From positions 877,233-941,232 of the forward strand of contig NZ_BMMM01000002.1 of the NCBI RefSeq assembly GCF_014645835.1: DNA of 64,000 bases. The letters run 5' to 3'. Shown here one piece after another: positions 10,365-16,935 of this stretch. The notes under the pieces were generated by a model. It was not told the origin of the DNA. It was given only the letters and a program-made list of their open reading frames with translations, and made no database searches. Each line of letters opens with the position of its first letter. The first letter of the stretch is position 1. Both the position numbers and the translations under genes were made by a program. The stretch comes from Streptomyces albiflavescens. Lineage in GTDB: Bacteria > Actinomycetota > Actinomycetes > Streptomycetales > Streptomycetaceae.

Positions 10365-11333
10365 TTATGCCCGGAGGTCGAACCTGTTGAGTTCGCCCGG
10401 CAGTCGAGAACCGAGCGGCGCCATGTCGCCGTCCGCTCCGTGCCGCGCGAGCAGGTCGAGGGCGAGCCGGCCGCGCCGCACCCGCTCCCGGGCGGTGGAC
10501 AGGGTCAGTTCCCGCAGGTGGTGCCCGTACGGGTAGATCCCGGGCGCCTTGGACAGACCGAACTTCAGATAGAGCGGTGCGCCGCGCCGGATCAGCTCGG
10601 CGACCTCGTACATCCGCACGTACCCGCCGAGGTCGTCGGGGGCCTCGATGTACATGTCCATGGGGGCGGCGGAAACCCGCCGGATCTCGGTGAGGTGATC
10701 GAGCGTCAGATCACTGGGCACGTTGACCGAGTCGGCGCCGAGGTTCTCGTACACGGCGTACGAGGCCGGGTTGACCGGGCCGATCAGCGCCGAGACCTTC
10801 AGGGTCGTGTCGGCCGGGATGATCCCGGCGACGCGGGCCCGGTGCAGTGTCCACAGCACGCCCTCGTCGGCGACGAGCAGGCACTTGACGCCCAACTCCG
10901 TGGCCCGGACGGCGTCTTCGACACAGCCGGCGACCGCGTCGTGGCCCCGGGCGCGCAGGCCGGCGCCGCGCGAGTCGGTGCGTACGGAGGCGCCGATGTC
11001 CCAGGTGCCGCGCGGTCCGGTGAAGAGGCAGAGCTCGATGTCGCGCTCGCCGGTGGCCTCGACCATCTCGGTGATCTCGGCGTCGGTCAGCATCCAGACA
11101 CCGCTGCCCTGGCTGATCCGGTGGATCGGCACATCGAGCCGGGAGGACTCCTTGAGGACCACGGCAACGGCCTCGGGGCCTTCGACGGACGGAACCTCGG
11201 TGCGCCAGCGGCCGCCTCCCGGGAAGGTGTGCGGCGAGGCGTCGGCGGGGGAGAGGTCGGGCGCGCCCAGGCCGAGCGCGGCGAGCGCCTGCTCACCGGG
11301 TCGACGGGCTGCCGTAGGGGAGGCGTCGGTCAC
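10365..11333 (-). CDS. TIM-barrel-like protein annotated in relatives as peptidase U32 type
   Basis: A 322-residue cytoplasmic protein that I recognise only as a U32-peptidase-like or hypothetical protein often found beside sugar-acid genes in Streptomyces. Visible parts are a Pro/Ala-rich N-terminus, a segment with IELCLFTGPRGTWDIGA, repeated beta-alpha units (TLKVSALIGPVNPASY, MDMYIEAPDDLGGY, APLYLKFGLSKAPGIYPYG) and the C-terminus ELNRFDLRA. No protease motif is certain. A near-palindromic site (11349-11360) like those upstream of the dehydratase gene lies just before its start, which suggests shared regulation with the sugar-acid genes. Confidence 0.75.
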   Translation of the reverse strand: MTDASPTAARRPGEQALAALGLGAPDLSPADASPHTFPGGGRWRTEVPSVEGPEAVAVVLKESSRLDVPIHRISQGSGVWMLTDAEITEMVEATGERDIELCLFTGPRGTWDIGASVRTDSRGAGLRARGHDAVAGCVEDAVRATELGVKCLLVADEGVLWTLHRARVAGIIPADTTLKVSALIGPVNPASYAVYENLGADSVNVPSDLTLDHLTEIRRVSAAPMDMYIEAPDDLGGYVRMYEVAELIRRGAPLYLKFGLSKAPGIYPYGHHLRELTLSTARERVRRGRLALDLLARHGADGDMAPLGSRLPGELNRFDLRA

Positions 11334-11348
11334 AAGCTGTCCTTCGCG

Positions 11349-11360
11349 TTCGATATTTCG
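11349..11360. promoter_or_regulatory. Candidate operator TTCGATATTTCG
   Basis: TTCGATATTTCG matches TTCGAAATTTCG at 13685 at 11 of 12 positions. It lies 16 bases before the start of the U32-like gene. The shared site suggests one regulator controls both transcription units; no regulator gene for it was identified in the window. Confidence 0.5.
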
Positions 11361-11382
11361 GACATGGTTCGTGTCGGTGGGT

Positions 11383-11422
11383 GTACGCCGGTACGGAGCG
11401 TCAGGTCTCCGTACCGGCGTAC
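11383..11422 (-). terminator. Hairpin terminator after the dehydrogenase gene
   Basis: Perfect 16-bp arms GTACGCCGGTACGGAG / CTCCGTACCGGCGTAC with an 8-base loop. It lies between the stop of the zinc dehydrogenase gene (11460) and the start of the next minus-strand gene (11333). It probably ends the dehydratase-dehydrogenase transcript. There is no T-run, as is common in this GC range. Confidence 0.75.
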
Positions 11423-11459
11423 GGATCAGGGGTGCGGAAGAACCTGGCTCATGGACGGC

Positions 11460-12500
11460 TCATGGACGCAGCAGGACCTTTCCGACCTTGGGATCCCCGG
11501 ACCCCACCAGCTCGATGGCCTGGGGGAACTCGGCGAGTGGCAGCTCGTGCGTGACCAGCGGTGACGGGTTCAGCAGCCCCGCGCCGAACACCCGCACCGC
11601 GTGCGCCCAGGCCTCCGGCGGCGCCCCGAACACGGTGTGCACCTCCAGCTGCCGTACGACGAGATCGGTGGGGTCGAGTCCCTCGGCGCCCGGCGCCGGG
11701 ATTCCCGTCAGGACCAGGCGTCCGCCGCGCCTGAGCAGGGAGGCGGCGGTGCGCGCGGCGGACGCGGACCCGGCGGTCTCGATGACGACGTCGAAGTCGT
11801 CGGGGAGTTCCTGGATGGGGGTCCCCCCGCTCGAGCGAAGCCGAGAGTGGGGGATGGTACGGAAGTCGGTGGCGCCGAAGTCCCTGGAGAGCGCGGCCCG
11901 GTCGGGGCGGGTGCCCACCACGAGCAGCTCGGCCGGGGAGCCCGCCCTCAGGAACTGCACGGCGAACATCCCTAGCGTCCCCGTGCCCACCACCGCGACC
12001 CGCTCACCGGGCCTGGCGTCGGCCTTGAGCGCGGCGGCCGCGATGCAGGCGGCGGGCTCCAGCAGGGCGGCGGCCGTCAGGTCGGCGTCGTCCGGCAGGA
12101 CATGGAGCAGCCGGGCGGGGAGGGTGAGCGTGGTGGCCATCGCGCCCGGCTGGGTGAAGCCGGTCTCCTCGTACCCCGCCGTGCACAGCGTGGTCTCGCC
12201 CGCATGGCAGCGGTCGCAGACCTGGCAGTTGCGGAAACCCTCCCCGACGACCTTGCGGCCGACGAGGGACTCGGGCACTCCCGCGCCGACCCTCTCCACC
12301 GTCCCGGACCACTCGTGGCCGGGCGTGAGCGGGTAGCGGACGTATCCGTCGGGCCGGTTGCCCTGATAGACCTCCCGGTCGCTGCCGCAGATGCCGACGG
12401 CGTGGACGCGGACGAGCGCCTCGCCGGCCTCCGGCTCCCGGGGCTCGTGGGCGGTCAGCCGGTGCTCGCCCGGCGCCTCGATGACGACCGCGGTGCTCAC
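11460..12500 (-). CDS. Zinc-dependent medium-chain alcohol/sugar dehydrogenase
   Basis: A 346-residue NAD(P)-dependent oxidoreductase of the MDR superfamily. Catalytic zinc ligands are C38 (GICGS), H62-E63 (GHEW) and about E149. The structural zinc lobe has C92, C95, C98 and C106. The Rossmann loop is GTGTLG at 172-177. It starts with GTG 12500, overlapping the dehydratase stop by four bases (GTGA), so the two are coupled; it probably oxidises a sugar or sugar-acid intermediate in the same pathway. Residues about 216-228 (IPHSRLRSSGGTP) are encoded by a copy of the dispersed hairpin repeat inserted in frame within the nucleotide-binding domain, between two beta-alpha units. The exact substrate is unknown. 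Confidence 0.92.
   Translation of the reverse strand: MSTAVVIEAPGEHRLTAHEPREPEAGEALVRVHAVGICGSDREVYQGNRPDGYVRYPLTPGHEWSGTVERVGAGVPESLVGRKVVGEGFRNCQVCDRCHAGETTLCTAGYEETGFTQPGAMATTLTLPARLLHVLPDDADLTAAALLEPAACIAAAALKADARPGERVAVVGTGTLGMFAVQFLRAGSPAELLVVGTRPDRAALSRDFGATDFRTIPHSRLRSSGGTPIQELPDDFDVVIETAGSASAARTAASLLRRGGRLVLTGIPAPGAEGLDPTDLVVRQLEVHTVFGAPPEAWAHAVRVFGAGLLNPSPLVTHELPLAEFPQAIELVGSGDPKVGKVLLRP
11817..11854 (+). repeat. Dispersed hairpin repeat inside a CDS (R1-B)
   Basis: Begins GGGGGTCCCCCC, then GCTCGAGCGAAGCCGAGAG, then TGGGGGA. It is nearly identical to copies at 35403-35439 and 49214-49253. It lies wholly inside the zinc dehydrogenase gene, and on the gene strand it reads as IPHSRLRSSGGTP without breaking the frame. 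The C-run pairs with the G-run and CTCG pairs with CGAG, giving a strong hairpin. Confidence 0.92.
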
Positions 12501-13654
12501 TGCGTCCCCTTGGGCTTGCGCTGCTCCCAGCCGTCCGCCCAGAGGTCGAAGCGGGCCTGCTGCTGCGGGAATTCGGCCGCCGCGTCGACGTCCAGCTCGA
12601 CGCCGAGACCCGGCTCGTGCGACAGCTGGAAGTAGCCGTCGACGACCTGCGGCGCGCCCTTCACGACCTTCTTGATCTCCGCGTCCGCGAAGTCGTTGAA
12701 GTGCTCCAGGATCTTGAAGTTCGGCGAGGTGAAGCCGACCTGGAGGGAGGCGGCGGTGAGGACGGGCCCGCCCACGTTGTGCGGGGCGACGAGCACGTAG
12801 TGCGCCTCGGCGGTGGCGGCCAGCTTCCGCGTCTCCCAGATGCCGCCGATGTGGCCGACGTCCGGCTGGATGATGTCGGCCGCCTGGCTCTCGAAGAGCT
12901 CGCGGAACTCGATGCGGTCGTGGATGCGCTCACCGGTGGCGACCGGGATGTCGACCTTGGCGGCGACCTTCTCCAGGGCCTTGAGGTTCTCCGGCGGGAC
13001 CGGCTCCTCCAGCCAGGCGGGCTTGAAGGGAGCGAGCTCGCGGGCGAGCCGGACGGCGGTGGCGGGGGAGAAGCGCCCGTGCATCTCCAGCATCAGCTCG
13101 GCCTCGGGCCCGATGGCGTCGCGCACGGCCTCGATGAGCGAGACGGCGTACAGACTCTGCTCGTGGTCGAGCTCGAAGTGACCGGTGCCGAAGGGGTCGA
13201 TCTTCAGCGCCTTGTACCCGCGCGCGACGACCTCCTGCGCGGCCTTGTGATACGCCTCGGGCGTCCGCTCGGTCGTGTACCACCCATTGGCGTACGCCTT
13301 GACCTTGTCGGTGACCTTGCCGCCGAGCAGCTGCCACACCGGCACCCCGAGGGCCTTGCCCTTGATGTCCCAGCAGGCCATCTCGATGACGGCGATGCCG
13401 GACATCACGATCTCGCCGGCGCGCCCGTAGTCGCCGTACTTCATCCGTCGTACGAGGTCCTCGACAGCGAACGGGTCGGAGCCGAGAATGTGATTGGCCT
13501 CCGCCTCTCGCAGATAGCCGATCAGTGCGTCGGTGTGGCCCAGCATGCGGGTCTCGCCGACTCCGGTGATGCCCTCGTCGGTGTGCACCTGGACGTACGT
13601 CAGGTTGCGCCAGGGCGTCCCGACCACGTGTGTGCTGATTCCCGTGATGCGCAC
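12497..13654 (-). CDS. Enolase-superfamily dehydratase, D-galactonate dehydratase-like
   Basis: A 385-residue cytoplasmic enzyme of the mandelate racemase/enolase superfamily, most like D-galactonate dehydratase, which converts the sugar acid to 2-keto-3-deoxygalactonate. It has the capping-domain sequence MKYGDYGRAGEIVMSGI, then barrel motifs KALKIDPFG, metal-ligand Glu residues in LMLEMHGRF, WLEEPVPP and VATGERIHD, and QPDVGHIGG and APHNVGGP near the end. The HGR and PHN histidines match the DgoD active-site pair. It is first in a coupled pair with the zinc dehydrogenase. Two TTCGAAAT-type sites lie 31-60 bases upstream. A related sugar-acid dehydratase activity is the main alternative. Confidence 0.9.
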   Translation of the reverse strand: MRITGISTHVVGTPWRNLTYVQVHTDEGITGVGETRMLGHTDALIGYLREAEANHILGSDPFAVEDLVRRMKYGDYGRAGEIVMSGIAVIEMACWDIKGKALGVPVWQLLGGKVTDKVKAYANGWYTTERTPEAYHKAAQEVVARGYKALKIDPFGTGHFELDHEQSLYAVSLIEAVRDAIGPEAELMLEMHGRFSPATAVRLARELAPFKPAWLEEPVPPENLKALEKVAAKVDIPVATGERIHDRIEFRELFESQAADIIQPDVGHIGGIWETRKLAATAEAHYVLVAPHNVGGPVLTAASLQVGFTSPNFKILEHFNDFADAEIKKVVKGAPQVVDGYFQLSHEPGLGVELDVDAAAEFPQQQARFDLWADGWEQRKPKGTQ

Positions 13655-13684
13655 GGCAGTTGCCCCCTGTGCTCTTCGGCTCTG

Positions 13685-13712
13685 TTCGAAATTTCGTCAC
13701 ACGTTCGAAATG
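13685..13712. promoter_or_regulatory. Candidate operator pair upstream of the dehydratase gene
   Basis: TTCGAAATTTCG (13685-13696, containing the 10-bp perfect palindrome CGAAATTTCG) is followed by CGTTCGAAATG (13702-13712). A third relative sits at 11349 before the U32-like gene. The spacing and repetition suggest a dimeric GntR- or IclR-type repressor; no such gene is adjacent in this window. Confidence 0.55.
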
Positions 13713-13908
13713 CTGGCGTGACAGTAAGGAGGTGGCCCCGGGGGTGTCAATGGGTCGAACGCATAACGGTTTCGACGCGATGGGATCGGGATGGCGGGGA
13801 ATGTTCGGGGGTGTCTCAACTCGGCACGCCGGAACGGCCAGTTCCCCACACAACATTCACAGCTGTGCCTACCAACGTTACCTATGAGGAACTTAGTCTT
13901 CCCGCGTC

Positions 13909-14688
13909 ATGGACTACTGCCTCCCGTGCCGACGGCACCTCAACGGCGCCCTTGCCTGCCCGGGGTGCGGCACCCCAGTCGAAGAGCTCCACGCGCATGC
14001 GGAGGAGGCCGACGCGCGCCCGGAAACGGATGTGGACGCGGCCGACGACGACGCGTACCACGACGAGGGCGACGACGCGGACGAGCGGCCGGGGCGGGCC
14101 GCGCGGCGGCGGGATCGGGGTCGAGGCCGCGGGCGCGGTGCCGAAGCCCCCGGTGGCCCGGAAGGTCCGGATGCCCCCGGTGGTGCGAGCCGACGAGACC
14201 GCAAGGCCGCGGCGCACCGACGACGGCGGCGCCGGACCCTGCTGATCGTGGCGGGGTTCGTGCTGGCGGCAGGTGGGCTGAGTCTCGCCGAACTCGGCAT
14301 CGACGCACCCGGGTTGAGCCCGAAGCCGGCTGCGGCCGGGGACGAGTCGGCCGACGGTTCGACGTCCTCGGACGCCAAGGAGACGGCGCGGCCGCAGGGT
14401 GACACGTCCGGGGCGGGCGGCGCCTCGCCGACCGACTCGCCCGGCGCTTCCGCGTCGCCCTCCGGCTCCGGGTCTCCGTCCGCGTCCGCCTCCGGCAAGG
14501 ACAAGAAGACCGAGGACGAGGAGTCCGCGGCCACCGGCACGACCCCGGGCCGCCCGACCTCGGCCCCCACCCGCACCACGGCCCCCGAAACGACCGCCCC
14601 CGCCACATCCGCCCCGACGACGTCCGTGCCGACCCCGGACCCTGCACCGTCGGAAACCTGCAACCGCTTCTTGTGGTGGTGCACGTAG
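13909..14688 (+). CDS. Zinc-ribbon membrane protein with Ser/Thr-rich tail (SCO2400-like)
   Basis: A 259-residue protein of unknown function. The N-terminus has two CxxC pairs (MDYCLPCRRHLNGALACPGCG), a zinc-ribbon. Next come an acidic then Arg-rich linker, one membrane span (about residues 110-130, TLLIVAGFVLAAGGL), and a long Ser/Thr/Pro/Ala-rich extracellular stretch ending in CNRFLWWCT. The ends thus carry paired cysteines on both sides of the membrane. I recall Streptomyces relatives named after SCO2400 with the same start and end; this is from memory. It is divergent from the dehydratase gene, with 254 bases between them. A cell-envelope role is only a guess. Confidence 0.82.
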   Translation: MDYCLPCRRHLNGALACPGCGTPVEELHAHAEEADARPETDVDAADDDAYHDEGDDADERPGRAARRRDRGRGRGRGAEAPGGPEGPDAPGGASRRDRKAAAHRRRRRRTLLIVAGFVLAAGGLSLAELGIDAPGLSPKPAAAGDESADGSTSSDAKETARPQGDTSGAGGASPTDSPGASASPSGSGSPSASASGKDKKTEDEESAATGTTPGRPTSAPTRTTAPETTAPATSAPTTSVPTPDPAPSETCNRFLWWCT

Positions 14689-14711
14689 GGGTGTTTTCGG
14701 GGGCGAGGGAA

Positions 14712-15146
14712 CTACGCCGTCAGCATCCGCCGCAGCAGATCCCGCAGCGCCAGCCGCTCCTCCTCCGACAGCCCCGCGAGAGGCTCGCGCGCGAAGTTCA
14801 GTGAGTCGCGCATCCCCCGGGCCACGTTCCGCCCCTCGGGCGTCGCCGCGGCCAGCTTCACCCGGCGATCCGCCGGGTCCGGGCGGCGCTCCACCAGCCC
14901 CCGCGCCTCCAGCCGGTCCACGATCCCCGTGACGTTGGACGGCTCGCACTTCAGCTGCTGCGCCAGCCGCCGCATCGGCAGCGGCTCGAGCGACAGCAGG
15001 CTGAGCAGCCGCGCCTGCGCACCGGTCAGCGCGTGCTCGGCCGCCGCGTCCTCGTACTCCTCGTGGTAGCGCGCCACGACCGTGCCGATCAGTTCGACGA
15101 CCTCCATGGTCAGGGGGTCGATTCGGGTTGTCTTCTGCGTGGCCAT
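14712..15146 (-). CDS. MarR family transcriptional regulator
   Basis: A 144-residue winged-helix repressor. The recognition region MRRLAQQLKCEPSNVTGIVDRLEARGLV and the wing ERRPDPADRRVKLAAATPEG are typical MarR. It has one Cys, just before the recognition helix. It lacks the N-terminal reactive Cys of OhrR, so the nearby Ohr gene is not clear evidence for peroxide sensing. It is divergent from an NADP oxidoreductase (start 15293), and the 146-bp gap holds two TGAANTATTC repeats, the likely operator for both genes. The start ATG 15146 has GGAG upstream. Confidence 0.92.
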   Translation of the reverse strand: MATQKTTRIDPLTMEVVELIGTVVARYHEEYEDAAAEHALTGAQARLLSLLSLEPLPMRRLAQQLKCEPSNVTGIVDRLEARGLVERRPDPADRRVKLAAATPEGRNVARGMRDSLNFAREPLAGLSEEERLALRDLLRRMLTA

Positions 15147-15168
15147 GGACTCCAGGTTACCCGGTTAC

Positions 15169-15220
15169 TTGACATCATGAAATATTCAGGAGCATTGTTG
15201 TTTCAGATAGTGAAGTATTC
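15169..15220. promoter_or_regulatory. MarR/oxidoreductase divergent control region
   Basis: A consensus -35 TTGACA sits at 15169-15174. TGAAATATTC (15178-15187) and TGAAGTATTC (15211-15220) match at 9 of 10 positions and start 33 bp apart, about three helical turns. TTTCA at 15201 also faces TGAAG at 15211. The AT-rich sequence stands out in this genome. It is the probable MarR operator overlapping the promoter of the oxidoreductase gene. Confidence 0.6.
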
Positions 15221-15292
15221 GCCCGCGGAGTCGCACGCAGGAACCCGTGGGACATCGCGGGAATCCGCAGGAAACAGGAGAGGCGCACCCTC

Positions 15293-16315
15293 ATGACCGA
15301 CACCCCCCAGCTCCCCGCCGTCAGCCGCGAATGGCACCTGGTCAGCCGCCCGGTCGGCTGGCCCAAGCCGGAGGACTTCGCCCTGGTCGAGGCCGAGGTC
15401 CGGCAGCCGGGGGAGGGTCAGGTCCTGGTCCGGAACAAGTACGTGTCCGTGGACCCGTACATGCGTGGCCGGATGAGCGCCGCCAAGTCGTACGTCGCCC
15501 CCTTCGAGCTGGGCAAGGTCATGCAGGGCGGCGCGGTCGGTGAGGTCGTCGCCTCGAACGCCGAGGGGATCGAGGTCGGCGACCACGTCCTGCACTTCTT
15601 CGGCTGGCGCGAGTACGCCGTCGTCGACGCCAAGCAGGCCGTCAAGGTGGACCCGGAGGCCGCGCCGCTGTCGACGTACCTCGGCGTCCTCGGGATGACC
15701 GGACTCACCGCGTACGCGGGCCTCCTGCGCACCGCCTCCTTCAAGGAGGGCGACTCCGTCTTCGTGTCCGGCGCCGCCGGTGCCGTCGGCAGCCAGGTCG
15801 GGCAGATCGCCAAGCTCAAGGGCGCCTCGCGCGTCATCGGCTCCGCCGGCTCCGACGAGAAGGTCAAGCTGCTCATCGAGGAGTACGGCTTCGACGCCGC
15901 CTTCAACTACAAGAGCGGCCCGGTGGGCGAGCAGCTGCGTGAGGCCGCGCCCGACGGCGTCGACGTGTACTTCGACAACGTGGGCGGCGACCATCTGGAG
16001 GCGGCCATCGGCTCCCTCAACCAGGGCGGCCGCATCGCCGTCTGCGGCATGATCTCCGTCTACAACAGCACCGAGCCGGTCCCCGGACCGAAGAATCTCG
16101 CCCGGCTGATCCAGACCCGCGGCCGCATCGAGGGCTTCCTCGTCGGCGACCACTACGACCTGCAGCAGCAGTTCGTCCAGGAGGTCGGCGCCTGGGTCCG
16201 CTCCGGCGAGCTCAAGTACAGCGAGACGGTCGTCGAGGGCGTCGAGAACAACCTGGAGGCGTTCTTCGGCGTCCTGCGCGGCGACAACATCGGAAAGATG
16301 ATCGTCAAGCTCTGA
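15293..16315 (+). CDS. NADP-dependent oxidoreductase, alkenal/curcumin reductase family
   Basis: A 340-residue zinc-free medium-chain reductase of the leukotriene B4 dehydrogenase/CurA group. It reduces the carbon-carbon double bond of enones and enals using NADPH. It has VSVDPYMRGRM near the N-terminus, the Rossmann loop SGAAGAVGSQVGQIAK, then GSAGSDEKVKLL and VDVYFDNVGGDHL, all typical. Zinc ligands are absent. ATG 15293 has AGGAG about 15 bases upstream. It is divergent from the MarR gene, which probably represses it and responds to a reactive or phenolic compound. Confidence 0.93.
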   Translation: MTDTPQLPAVSREWHLVSRPVGWPKPEDFALVEAEVRQPGEGQVLVRNKYVSVDPYMRGRMSAAKSYVAPFELGKVMQGGAVGEVVASNAEGIEVGDHVLHFFGWREYAVVDAKQAVKVDPEAAPLSTYLGVLGMTGLTAYAGLLRTASFKEGDSVFVSGAAGAVGSQVGQIAKLKGASRVIGSAGSDEKVKLLIEEYGFDAAFNYKSGPVGEQLREAAPDGVDVYFDNVGGDHLEAAIGSLNQGGRIAVCGMISVYNSTEPVPGPKNLARLIQTRGRIEGFLVGDHYDLQQQFVQEVGAWVRSGELKYSETVVEGVENNLEAFFGVLRGDNIGKMIVKL

Positions 16316-16320
16316 GCCCG

Positions 16321-16366
16321 CGGCGATCCCGAGCGGGCCTGTGTCGGCGATCCCGAGCGGGCCTGT
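16321..16366 (+). repeat. 24-bp tandem duplication upstream of ohr
   Basis: CGGCGATCCCGAGCGGGCCT occurs at 16321 and again at 16345, period 24, followed by GT in both copies. It lies between the oxidoreductase stop and the ohr start and also contains small CCGAGCGGG-type palindromes. It may be a chance slippage product or duplicated regulatory sequence. Confidence 0.8.
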
Positions 16367-16454
16367 CGCTGGACTTCCGACATGCGGTAACTTCTTTCCG
16401 AAGTCGTCGCGATCGTGGGCGCGAGTCGCGGCGGACCAAGGAGGAACGCACCGT

Positions 16455-16874
16455 ATGTCCATCCAGCAGTCCGATGTCCTGTACACCGCCGTCGCCACCG
16501 CCGAGAACGGTCGCGACGGCCGGGTCGCCACCGACGACGGCAAGCTCGACGTCGTCGTCAACCCGCCCAAGGAGATGGGCGGCAGCGGCGCGGGCACCAA
16601 CCCGGAGCAGCTCTTCGCCGCCGGGTACAGCGCCTGCTTCCAGGGCGCCCTCGGTGTCGTCGCCCGCCAGGAGAACGCCGACATCTCCGGCTCGACCGTC
16701 ACCGCGAAGGTCGGCATAGGCAAGAACGAGGAAGGGTTCGGGATCATCGTCGAGATCTCCGCCGACATCCCGAACGTCGATGCCGCCACCGCTCGTACTC
16801 TCGTCGAGAAGGCCCACCAGGTGTGCCCGTACTCGAAGGCGACTCGCGGCAACATCACCGTGACGCTTGCCTGA
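16455..16874 (+). CDS. ohr: Organic hydroperoxide resistance protein Ohr
   Basis: A 139-residue OsmC/Ohr thiol peroxidase that reduces organic and fatty-acid hydroperoxides in the cytoplasm. The two active cysteines are C61 (GYSACFQGAL) and C124 (HQVCPYSKATRGN). The Arg-containing loop and the conserved PKEMGGSGAGTNPEQLFAAGY match Ohr rather than OsmC. ATG 16455 has AAGGAGGAA upstream. It is followed by a strong hairpin that separates it from the convergent carboxypeptidase gene. A MarR gene is nearby but lacks the OhrR reactive Cys. Confidence 0.95.
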   Translation: MSIQQSDVLYTAVATAENGRDGRVATDDGKLDVVVNPPKEMGGSGAGTNPEQLFAAGYSACFQGALGVVARQENADISGSTVTAKVGIGKNEEGFGIIVEISADIPNVDAATARTLVEKAHQVCPYSKATRGNITVTLA

Positions 16875-16895
16875 CGGCATTCGTTGCTCACGGCG

Positions 16896-16928
16896 GAGGC
16901 CGCACCCTAGGACGTGGGGTGCGGCCTC
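16896..16928. terminator. Bidirectional hairpin terminator
   Basis: Perfect 12-bp arms GAGGCCGCACCC / GGGTGCGGCCTC with a 9-base loop, between convergent genes ohr (stop 16874) and the M14 peptidase (stop 16936). Confidence 0.85.
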
Positions 16929-16935
16929 TGCCGTG

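Noticed and set aside
14712-15146. MarR gene as OhrR partner of ohr
   Set aside because: It lacks the N-terminal reactive Cys of OhrR and faces the enone reductase rather than ohr.
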